Source of the DNA: Dehalococcoidia bacterium
Lineage (GTDB): Bacteria; Chloroflexota; Dehalococcoidia; Lucifugimonadales; JAGWBF01
Direction of reading: 5' to 3'
NCBI GenBank assembly: GCA_021296015.1
Contig: JAGWBG010000118.1
Location: forward strand, 1-5,542
DNA: 5,542 bases
How positions within the stretch are numbered: position 1 is the first letter of the stretch; each line of letters begins with the position of its first letter. A program made the position numbers and the translations under genes. The notes beneath the pieces were generated by a model. It was not told the DNA's origin. It ran no database searches and saw only the letters and a program-made list of their open reading frames with translations. Shown in pieces: positions 1 through 5,542 of this stretch.

Positions 1-49
1 GCAGACACCCCGGCCCGCCAAGGCGACACCACCTCAAGACGTAAGCGAG

Positions 50-394
50 TTGAAGGGTGTTTACGTGATAAGTGTGGCCGCCCGCCTTCTCGAGATGCAC
101 CCCCAAACTCTCCGAAAATACGAGAGACTTGGGCTTGTAAGTCCTTCCCGGACCATCGGGATGCTCAGGCTCTACTCCGAGGAAGACGTTCAGAAACTCC
201 GGCTGATAAAACATCTGGAAGGAAGTCTTGGGCTTAATCTGGCCGGAGTTGAGTTTACCTTGAACGTGCTTAGCCATATCCTGGATATGCTTCAGCGACT
301 CAGCGCCATTCAAGATTCGGAGCAACTCCTCGATATTGTCGAACGGGAAGTAACCCAACTTTTGGAAAGCCTCAATCTTCCTCTCCAAGAGTAA
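50..394 (+). CDS. hspR: HspR-like heat-shock repressor, MerR family
   Basis: This is a small DNA-binding protein of 114 residues from a TTG start. HspR proteins repress chaperone operons by binding HAIR inverted repeats, and in Streptomyces DnaK itself acts as co-repressor (family knowledge). The sequence shows a MerR winged-helix domain at the N-terminus: ISVAARLLEMHPQTLRKYER (residues 7-26), then LGLVSPSRT and the wing LRLYSEEDVQKL (about 39-50). The HspR-typical GLNLAGVE follows at residues 61-68. Residues 70-110 are Leu-rich and probably form a dimerising helix. The length is close to that of actinobacterial HspR. The next genes are grpE (82-base gap) and dnaK, which supports HspR over a generic MerR regulator. 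The start is uncertain. TTG at 50 lacks a well-spaced Shine-Dalgarno, the frame is open to the window edge, and GTG at 65 has AAGGG seven bases upstream. TTG at 50 is preferred because it keeps the conserved YVIS start of the domain. Confidence 0.86.
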   Translation: MKGVYVISVAARLLEMHPQTLRKYERLGLVSPSRTIGMLRLYSEEDVQKLRLIKHLEGSLGLNLAGVEFTLNVLSHILDMLQRLSAIQDSEQLLDIVEREVTQLLESLNLPLQE

Positions 395-476
395 TTAAGG
401 TTCAGGCAGCCAGCGTCCGGCCATCGGCCCCCGCCCGGCCGGTTTCCTGACGAGTGCCCAAAAAGAACGGAGTGAC

Positions 477-1079
477 ATGGAACAAGAGGGTAATGACGAA
501 ACACAGCTTCTTGATGGCAAGATGCCACCGGAGGATTCGATGGAACTAGGGACACCCATAAGCCTGGAGACCCAGCTGGATACCCTGAAAGCCCAAGCCC
601 ACGAAATCAACAGGGAAAAGGACCAGTTCAAGGACATGCTGCAAAGCGCCCAGGCAGATCTCATCAACTATCAGCGTCGCAGCGAGGAGGAACGGCATGA
701 GCAGCAGAAAAATATGAGTTCCAGAATCATCCTCAAACTTCTCCCCATAATGGACGACTTCAGTATGGCCATTGGTCACGCTGCCGATTCGGGCGCGGAA
801 GGCCCGTGGCTGGAAGGAATGAAGCTGATACAGCGCAAGCTACATTCTTTCCTGGAGTCGGAGAACGTCACCAAGATAGAGACCGAGGACAAAGAGTTCG
901 ACCCGTTCGAGCATGAGGCCATGGCTTATCAGGAGAGTGACAAACACCGGAATGGCCAGATAATAACCGTGGTCCGGGATGGATATAAGCTACATGACAG
1001 GGTCATTCGCCCTGCCCTGGTGATACTCGCCAACGCCCCGGAGGCTTCCGGTCCCGAAGGGCAGGCCGAGGCCTCTTGA
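477..1079 (+). CDS. grpE: Nucleotide exchange factor GrpE
   Basis: GrpE is the cytoplasmic co-chaperone that releases ADP from DnaK and so resets the Hsp70 folding cycle; it works as a dimer. The 200-residue protein has the family layout. A poorly conserved acidic N-terminus (1-30) leads into a long charged coiled coil (about 31-85) containing DLINYQRRSEEER, the counterpart of the usual DFxNYxRRxExE. Next come LLPIMDDFSMAI (88-99) and the LEGMKLIQRKL helix (112-122). The C-terminal beta domain contains FDPFEHEAM (141-149) and the signature GQIITVVRDGYKLHDRVIRP (160-179). Length is normal for the family. The ATG start is supported by GGAGTGA immediately upstream (469-475); later in-frame ATGs lack a comparable site. 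The gene lies between hspR and dnaK, 80 bases before the latter, so co-transcription is likely. Nothing is missing or broken. Confidence 0.96.
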   Translation: MEQEGNDETQLLDGKMPPEDSMELGTPISLETQLDTLKAQAHEINREKDQFKDMLQSAQADLINYQRRSEEERHEQQKNMSSRIILKLLPIMDDFSMAIGHAADSGAEGPWLEGMKLIQRKLHSFLESENVTKIETEDKEFDPFEHEAMAYQESDKHRNGQIITVVRDGYKLHDRVIRPALVILANAPEASGPEGQAEAS

Positions 1080-1090
1080 AGCCCGTATGA

Positions 1091-1112
1091 CTTGAGAGCT
1101 AATCTTTACAAG
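1091..1112 (+). promoter_or_regulatory. Degenerate HAIR-like inverted repeat upstream of dnaK
   Basis: The stretch reads CTTGAGA, eight bases, then TTACAAG. The left half matches six of seven positions of the HspR operator half-site CTTGAGT. The right half matches only the outer CAAG of ACTCAAG, and the spacer is one base longer than the canonical seven. A perfect TTGACA hexamer starts two bases downstream (1114-1119). An hspR gene in the same cluster makes an HspR site here plausible, but the match is weak and could be chance. Confidence 0.3.
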
Positions 1113-1142
1113 ATTGACAAAGAATAAACGCAGCCCTTCGAC

Positions 1143-1152
1143 AGGAAAGGAG
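1143..1152 (+). promoter_or_regulatory. Strong ribosome binding site of dnaK
   Basis: AGGAAAGGAG ends seven bases before the dnaK ATG at 1160. It is the best Shine-Dalgarno match on the plus strand of this window. It is stronger than the sites before hspR and grpE, consistent with higher DnaK than GrpE output. It fixes the dnaK start. Confidence 0.8.
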
Positions 1153-1159
1153 TCCGACG

Positions 1160-3073
1160 ATGCCCAAAGTTATAGGAATAGACCTTGGTACTACCAACTC
1201 GTGCGTGGCAGTTATAGAGGCCAACGAACCGGTCGTGCTTGAGAATGCAGAGGGCGGGAGGATTACCCCGTCCGTAACGGCGATCAACCCTAAGTCCGGG
1301 GAAACTTACGTGGGGCAGATAGCCAAACGACAGGGAGTCACCAACCCGGAGAATACCATATTCTCAGTAAAGCGCCTCATGGGGCGGAAGTTCGATGACG
1401 CGGAGGTGCAGAAGGCGGTCAAGACCCTACCCTACAAAATCACCCGGGCCACCAATGGCGATGCCCACGTGCACATGGGAAGCAAGGCCTACGCACCTCC
1501 ACAGCTTTCGGCTCTGGTCCTCCAAAAGATAAAGCAGGACGCCGAAGCCAAGCTGGGAGAGAAGATTAACCAGGCGGTTATCACTGTACCGGCTTACTTC
1601 AGCGACGCCCAGCGTCAGGCTACCAAGGACGCCGGACAAATCGCGGGTCTCGAAGTGCTGCGGATTATCAACGAGCCCACGGCATCCTCTCTGGCTTACG
1701 GCATGGACAAGCAGAAGGCGGACAGCACGGTTGCGGTGTTTGACCTGGGCGGCGGCACCTTCGATATATCCCTCCTTCAGATGGGGGATGGCGTGTTCGA
1801 GGTCAAGTCCACCAACGGAGATACCTTCCTGGGTGGCGACGACTTCGACAACCGAATACTGGACTGGATGCTCCAAGAGTTCAGGCAGGAGTCCGGCATA
1901 GACCTGAGCCAGGACCGGATGGCTCTCCAGCGCCTGCGTGACGCAGCGGAAAAGGCGAAAATAGAGCTGTCCACCGTATTCGAGACGGAGATTAACCTGC
2001 CGTTCATCACCGCAGATGCCAGTGGCCCCAAGCACATGGTCACGACTTTGAGCCGCTCCAGGCTGGAACAGCTGGTGTCAGACCTCCTGGATCAAACCGA
2101 GGAACCATGCCGCCAGGCCATAGCCGACGCCGGACTGAATCCTCAGCAGATAGATGAGGTGATTCTGGTAGGTGGCATGACACGGATGCCAGCCGTTCAG
2201 AGCAAGGTCAAAGACATCTTCGGTAAGGAGCCTAACAAGAGCGTCAATCCTGATGAGGCCGTGGCGCTGGGCGCCGCCATCCAGGCGGGCGTGCTGGTGG
2301 GAGATGTGAGAGACATCCTGCTCCTGGATGTCACGCCCCTCACCCTGGGACTGGAGACGCTGGGCAACGTGTTCACCACGTTGATACCCCGGAATACCAC
2401 CATCCCCACGTCCAAGAGCGAGGTATTCACCACTGCCGCCGACGGCCAGACCAGTGTGGAGATTCACGTGCTCCAGGGCGAGCGGCCCATGGCTGCCGAC
2501 AACAGGTCCACAGGGAAGTTCATTCTCGACGGCATATTGCCGGCCCCAAGGGGCGTGCCTCAAATTGAGGTAACCTTTGACATAGACGCCAACGGAATAC
2601 TCAGCGTGTCTGCGAAGGATAAAGGCACGGGGAAAGAGCAAAAGATTGTCATACAGGCCAGCTCAGGCGTATCCAAGGAGGACGTGGAGCGGATGGTCCA
2701 GGAAGCTCAGCAGTACGCCGAGGAGGACAGGCGGAAGCGCGCCGAGGTGGAGACCCGTAACCAGGCCGATTCCCTGGTCAATACTGCCGAGAAGCTTCTG
2801 AGCGAAGTGGGCGACAACGCCCCCGCAGACTTGAAACAAGACGTTGAAAGCAAGATTGCAGCCCTGCGGTCTGCCATACAGCAGAACGACGTGGCACAAA
2901 TGCAAGCCTGTATGAACGACCTGAACACTGCACTCCAAAGTCTGGGACAGGCTGTGTACAGCCAGACGGAGGCCGGTCCTCAAGCAGGACCTACACCCGA
3001 TGACCCGGGGGAAGGACCGCAAGACGACAACCGGCCCGAAGGTACGGTAGAAGGCGAGTACCGGGAGATATAG
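1160..3073 (+). CDS. dnaK: Chaperone protein DnaK (Hsp70)
   Basis: DnaK is the ATP-driven cytoplasmic chaperone that binds exposed hydrophobic segments, working with a J-protein and GrpE. The 637-residue protein is full length. The ATPase domain carries all three Hsp70 signatures: IDLGTTNS (7-14), VFDLGGGTFDISLL (193-206) and VILVGGMTRMPAVQ (334-347). It also has the phosphate-loop lysine in SVKRLMGR (K71) and T200, equivalent to the E. coli autophosphorylation threonine. The linker DILLLDVTPL (385-394) leads to the beta substrate-binding domain (to about 500), the helical lid (about 505-600) and a Pro/Asp/Glu-rich tail ending EGEYREI. Residues of about 78-102 form the insertion found in proteobacterial DnaK and absent from Firmicutes and Actinobacteria. 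The start is supported by AAAGGAG seven bases upstream. GrpE precedes it, but no dnaJ follows: the next gene converges on it 18 bases after the stop. Confidence 0.99.
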   Translation: MPKVIGIDLGTTNSCVAVIEANEPVVLENAEGGRITPSVTAINPKSGETYVGQIAKRQGVTNPENTIFSVKRLMGRKFDDAEVQKAVKTLPYKITRATNGDAHVHMGSKAYAPPQLSALVLQKIKQDAEAKLGEKINQAVITVPAYFSDAQRQATKDAGQIAGLEVLRIINEPTASSLAYGMDKQKADSTVAVFDLGGGTFDISLLQMGDGVFEVKSTNGDTFLGGDDFDNRILDWMLQEFRQESGIDLSQDRMALQRLRDAAEKAKIELSTVFETEINLPFITADASGPKHMVTTLSRSRLEQLVSDLLDQTEEPCRQAIADAGLNPQQIDEVILVGGMTRMPAVQSKVKDIFGKEPNKSVNPDEAVALGAAIQAGVLVGDVRDILLLDVTPLTLGLETLGNVFTTLIPRNTTIPTSKSEVFTTAADGQTSVEIHVLQGERPMAADNRSTGKFILDGILPAPRGVPQIEVTFDIDANGILSVSAKDKGTGKEQKIVIQASSGVSKEDVERMVQEAQQYAEEDRRKRAEVETRNQADSLVNTAEKLLSEVGDNAPADLKQDVESKIAALRSAIQQNDVAQMQACMNDLNTALQSLGQAVYSQTEAGPQAGPTPDDPGEGPQDDNRPEGTVEGEYREI

Positions 3074-3091
3074 ATAAGATGTCCCTGAGGC

Positions 3092-4222
3092 TTAGCCCGC
3101 TCTATGGGTCGGGAATATAAGCTGCTTCACTGACTCCACGCTCTTTTCAGCGAAGTTACGGGCCTCCTGCCTTACATTCTCAGGAACGACTGCCGGCACT
3201 TCCGAGTCCAGCAGTCGTTCCCATCCATATTTCTCCCGGCATTCCGCGGGTATCTCATCGGGCCAATCTCTCTCCAGCATTATCCCGTAAGCCAGAGTCC
3301 AGCACCGGGCCACCGCGCCCAGGTCATATCCTCCCCCGCCGGTAGCCAACCAGGGCAGCCCCATGCCAGCTAACTCCCGGACAGCATCTCCGAATCCTCG
3401 CGAAGAAATCTGCAGGTGGGCCAAGGGGTCGCTATGGTAGCTGTCAATCCCCAACTGTGTAACCAGTACGTCGGGCTTGAAAGCGGCTATCAGGGGAGGG
3501 ACTGTCTCCCGGAACGCCCACAGGTAGGTGTCGTCGTCAGTGTAGGGGTACAGGGGCACGTTAACGGAGAACCCGGTTCCCGGACCCGCGCCTATCTCCT
3601 CCACAAACCCCGTTCCTGGAAATAGGAACATCCCCGACTCATGGAGGGATATGGTAAGCACGCGGTCGTTGTCGTAGAATGCGTTCTGTACCCCGTCGCC
3701 GTGGTGAGCGTCTATGTCCACGTAAACGACCCTAAGTCCTTTGTCCAGAAGCTGCCGTATAGCTATGGCGGGGTCGTTAAACACGCAGAAGCCCGAGGCG
3801 TTTGCGGCGGCGGCGTGATGGAGTCCCCCGGAGATGTTGAAGGCAACGTTCACACGGTTGCCATCCATAAGCTCCGCAGCTACGATGGACGCCCCTGTAC
3901 TCAGGAGAGCCGCCTCGTACATACCCTCATAAATGGGATTATCTCCCCCGGCGCCAAAGCTGAACCTGACTGGGTCATACTTCCTCTCACCCCGGCTGAA
4001 GCTCCTAACCGCCTCCACGTACTCGGCATCGTGTACGCTGGTTATCTCTTTCTCAGTCGCCGGGCGCGGCTCTACCAGGGCAGAGTTTTCGTCCTCGAAA
4101 GCATGGTACGCATCCAGAAGCTCGTAGGTATACTTCAGGCGCACGGCCCTGAGGGGATGGTCGGCTCTCAGGATATGGCGCGACATGGCATCGTGATAAA
4201 CAAAGGCGGCTTTCCTACTCAT
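3092..4222 (-). CDS. acuC: AcuC-type zinc-dependent deacetylase (histone deacetylase family)
   Basis: This is a class I/II HDAC-fold enzyme of 376 residues. Its bacterial relative AcuC removes acetyl groups from lysines, notably on acetyl-CoA synthetase in Bacillus subtilis (family knowledge); the substrate here is not known. Catalytic residues are all visible: the ring aspartate in GGDNP (D94), the charge-relay pair GGLHH (H135, H136), zinc ligands in VDIDAHHGDG (D171, H173) and GIDSYHSD (D260), and the transition-state tyrosine in GGGGYD (Y299). ASGFCVFND (142-150) and FPGTGFVEEIGAG (201-213) are especially AcuC-like. There is no signal peptide, so it is cytoplasmic. The ATG has AAGGGAGGG upstream (4229-4237), with GGAGG seven to eight bases away. 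It starts 31 bases after the corA stop on the same strand and probably shares its transcript. It converges on dnaK. No acs gene lies nearby, so the acetyl-CoA synthetase role is inferred from homology alone. Confidence 0.93.
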   Translation of the reverse strand: MSRKAAFVYHDAMSRHILRADHPLRAVRLKYTYELLDAYHAFEDENSALVEPRPATEKEITSVHDAEYVEAVRSFSRGERKYDPVRFSFGAGGDNPIYEGMYEAALLSTGASIVAAELMDGNRVNVAFNISGGLHHAAAANASGFCVFNDPAIAIRQLLDKGLRVVYVDIDAHHGDGVQNAFYDNDRVLTISLHESGMFLFPGTGFVEEIGAGPGTGFSVNVPLYPYTDDDTYLWAFRETVPPLIAAFKPDVLVTQLGIDSYHSDPLAHLQISSRGFGDAVRELAGMGLPWLATGGGGYDLGAVARCWTLAYGIMLERDWPDEIPAECREKYGWERLLDSEVPAVVPENVRQEARNFAEKSVESVKQLIFPTHRAG

Positions 4223-4253
4223 CTCTCTCCCTCCCTTGGAATGTGCTGTACCA

Positions 4254-5198
4254 TCAGAACCACCGGCGGCTACGGAAGAAAAGCAACATCCCGCCAGCGA
4301 CTATAGCCATCACCCCCAGTACGACAAGGAAGGCATAAGGAGAGCTATCAAAAGGCAGGCTGACGTTCATTCCGTACAGGCCCGATAACACCGATAGAGG
4401 AAGCATTATGGTAGCGATAATGGTAAGGGTGCGTATTACCTCGTTGGTCCGGTCGGTGGTAAGGGATACGTGGGTATCGTGCAATCCCTGAATGACCTCC
4501 TTCAGGTCTTCCAACTCCACGGATATACGACGCATGTGGTCGGCCAGGTCTCCAAAATACACGTCGGGGTCCACCTTGAGGAAAGGATACTCCTTCTTTT
4601 CCAAAAGCTCCAACACCTCTATCTGTGGCCGGACGATGCGCCTGTAGGCGAGTATATCCCTCTTGGTCACCAGTAGCTCTCTAGCCAAATCCTTGGCGGC
4701 CATGTCGAAGACCCTGACCTCCAGGTCGTCCACCCTCTCTATGACCTTGTTCAAGCTGGGAAAGCAGTAGTCCACCAGGCCGTCCAGAACTTGATAGAGC
4801 AAATAGCCGGAGCTATGACCCATCACGTTCTTTCGGACCGGTTCACTGGCCTCACAGTCGGCAAACAGCTTCATCAGAGGTCTCAGGTCGCCCCTGTGGA
4901 CAGTCACCAGATAATCGCCACTTACGAAGATACTGACCTGGCTGGGCACGGTGAGACGTGCTTCCTGGTTGAAAAGAGGAAAGTGGAGCACCAGAAACAG
5001 ATAGTCGTCGTAGTCGTCCATCTTGGGAAGCTGGACCCGGCTAAGGCAGTCATCCAGTGCGAGGGTGTGGAAATCGAAGGTCGTTCTGAGGTATTCCATC
5101 TCAGCGAGGGTGGGCATCTCCACGTCCAGCCAGGAGACAGACCCACAGGCAATCTTCTTTATATTCAGTTCTTGTTGGGCCTGCTCTACCGTGACCAT
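4254..5198 (-). CDS. corA: CorA family Mg2+/Co2+ transporter
   Basis: CorA forms a pentameric inner-membrane channel that takes up Mg2+ (and Co2+), gated by metal binding to its cytoplasmic domain. From the ATG chosen here the protein has 314 residues, the normal length. The N-terminal cytoplasmic alpha/beta domain includes LALDDCLSRVQLPKMDDYDDYLFLVLHF (about 46-73), followed by long helices rich in charged residues (about 140-250). Two C-terminal membrane segments follow: the first (about 258-275) ends in the signature YGMN (275-278) and the second spans about 287-308. A short basic tail, RSRRWF, closes the protein. An in-frame TTG at 5264 would add 22 residues with no family resemblance. 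It lies only about six bases after the predicted transcription start, so the ATG is preferred, although no clear Shine-Dalgarno precedes it (only GGTG). acuC follows after 31 bases. Co2+ or Zn2+ as alternative substrates cannot be excluded. Confidence 0.93.
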   Translation of the reverse strand: MVTVEQAQQELNIKKIACGSVSWLDVEMPTLAEMEYLRTTFDFHTLALDDCLSRVQLPKMDDYDDYLFLVLHFPLFNQEARLTVPSQVSIFVSGDYLVTVHRGDLRPLMKLFADCEASEPVRKNVMGHSSGYLLYQVLDGLVDYCFPSLNKVIERVDDLEVRVFDMAAKDLARELLVTKRDILAYRRIVRPQIEVLELLEKKEYPFLKVDPDVYFGDLADHMRRISVELEDLKEVIQGLHDTHVSLTTDRTNEVIRTLTIIATIMLPLSVLSGLYGMNVSLPFDSSPYAFLVVLGVMAIVAGGMLLFFRSRRWF

Positions 5199-5276
5199 AA
5201 TACACCAGACGTGAGAGGTAGTCTCCAGAGAATGGACTTGGACGGCTAGAAGGGGTTGTCGCAACCTTGCCGGTTG

Positions 5277-5305
5277 AGTCTAGTCAAATTCCGAAGGATG
5301 GTCAA
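5277..5305 (-). promoter_or_regulatory. Predicted sigma70-type promoter of corA-acuC
   Basis: On the minus strand the -35 box TTGACC (5305-5300) matches five of six consensus bases. After an exact 17-base spacer, the -10 box TAGACT (5282-5277) matches four of six. Transcription would begin near 5270, giving a leader of about 72 bases before the ATG at 5198. This is the best promoter match I found in the window, and it argues against the TTG at 5264 as the corA start. Unproven, but the position and spacing are right. Confidence 0.6.
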
Positions 5306-5388
5306 GGCCCTTTATCTTTAGTCCCACAAAAGCCGTATATGTATTAGAATGTAACCGCCATATCAGACTCGCAAATAAATAAGCAGTG

Positions 5389-5395
5389 AAGGGGG
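5389..5395 (+). promoter_or_regulatory. Ribosome binding site setting the TTG start at 5400
   Basis: AAGGGGG lies four bases before TTG at 5400. An in-frame stop (TAA at 5376-5378) lies just upstream and no other start codon falls between, so this site fixes the start of the right-edge gene. Confidence 0.6.
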
Positions 5396-5399
5396 AAAC

Positions 5400-5542
5400 T
5401 TGACTACCGAAGAGAAACGGGCATATATAGACAAGATTCTCAAAGACCGGGGCTATATTCTGGAGATGCACAAAATCATGGTGGAGGCCGACCTGGAATG
5501 GGTAAAGGCCTATGACCCCTTTATAGAGGCCACCTATACGGG
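5400..5542 (+). CDS. Carboxymuconolactone decarboxylase-like protein, N-terminal part only
   Basis: Only the first 47 codons are present; the gene continues beyond the right edge. It begins MTTEEKRAYIDKILKDRGYI and continues with LEMHKIMVEADLEWVKAYD, ending in FIEATYTG at the edge. This pattern (an RGY motif, MHK, an acidic stretch, a helix with AYDPFIEA) resembles the N-terminal helices of small AhpD/carboxymuconolactone decarboxylase-like proteins. The resemblance is from memory and moderate. The family's catalytic CxxC and histidine, if present, would lie downstream and cannot be checked. Such proteins are often peroxidase-like or of unknown substrate, so no reaction is assigned. The TTG start is supported by AAGGGGG and an in-frame stop just upstream. 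It is divergent from corA, with about 200 bases between them. A -10-like TAGAAT at 5345-5350 could serve it, but no matching -35 box was seen. Confidence 0.6.
   Translation, partial: MTTEEKRAYIDKILKDRGYILEMHKIMVEADLEWVKAYDPFIEATYT

Noticed and set aside
126..143. Inverted repeat GACTT-N8-AAGTC within hspR, considered as an operator
   Set aside because: It lies in codons for the conserved LGLVS part of the DNA-binding domain, has short arms, and does not match HAIR or CIRCE.
359..391. Eight-pair imperfect stem (CTTTTGGA with TCCAAGAG) at the end of hspR, considered as a terminator
   Set aside because: It has a 17-base loop and a wobble pair, lies in coding sequence, and is followed by TAATTAAGG, not a T-run.
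395..1159. Search for a CIRCE element (HrcA operator) before grpE and dnaK
   Set aside because: No TTAGCACTC/GAGTGCTAA halves were found, consistent with HspR instead of HrcA control.
1427..2641. Two long minus-strand ORFs (202 and 187 codons) inside dnaK
   Set aside because: They lie wholly antisense to a clearly real dnaK, resemble no family I know, and are expected by chance opposite a GC-rich coding frame.
3641..4306. Plus-strand ORF of 221 codons opposite acuC
   Set aside because: It mirrors the acuC coding frame, lacks recognisable domains, and acuC has all its catalytic motifs on the other strand.
5280..5471. Minus-strand ORF of 63 codons in the divergent intergenic region
   Set aside because: It overlaps the start of the right-edge gene and the corA promoter, and has no recognisable protein features.

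Overview
This window reads as an ordinary bacterial housekeeping segment. It is moderately GC-rich by eye and uses ATA isoleucine and TTG start codons fairly freely. It carries a heat-shock chaperone cluster on the plus strand, a two-gene unit on the minus strand, and the start of a further plus-strand gene at the right edge. DnaK has the N-terminal-lobe insertion of roughly 23 residues that Firmicutes and Actinobacteria lack. The heat-shock regulator is HspR-like (MerR family). The right-edge protein resembles small carboxymuconolactone decarboxylase-like proteins common in Chloroflexota. Together these suggest a Chloroflexota bacterium, perhaps a Dehalococcoidia lineage. That placement is inference from protein resemblance, since no search was run.

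Left part (1-3073, plus strand): hspR, grpE and dnaK lie in that order with gaps of about 80 bases. HspR would repress the cluster, GrpE is the nucleotide exchange factor of DnaK, and DnaK is the Hsp70 chaperone. The J-domain partner (dnaJ/cbpA) is not in the window. In the 80 bases before dnaK there is a degenerate inverted repeat resembling the HspR operator (HAIR) and a perfect TTGACA hexamer, so dnaK may have its own regulated promoter inside the cluster.

Middle part (3092-5198, minus strand): a CorA-type Mg2+/Co2+ transporter gene is followed 31 bases later by an AcuC-type zinc-dependent deacetylase gene. They are probably co-transcribed from a sigma70-like promoter at 5277-5305 (TTGACC, 17-base spacer, TAGACT). 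The deacetylase gene converges on dnaK with only 18 bases between the two stop codons, and no terminator is visible there.

Right part (5199-5542): a compact divergent intergenic region separates corA from a TTG-initiated gene with a good ribosome binding site. That gene runs off the window after 47 codons. No RNA genes, mobile elements, CRISPR arrays or phage features were seen, and I found no evidence of a novel system. The points most worth a second look are regulatory: the HAIR-like site, the dyads at the corA transcription start, and the start codons of hspR and corA.
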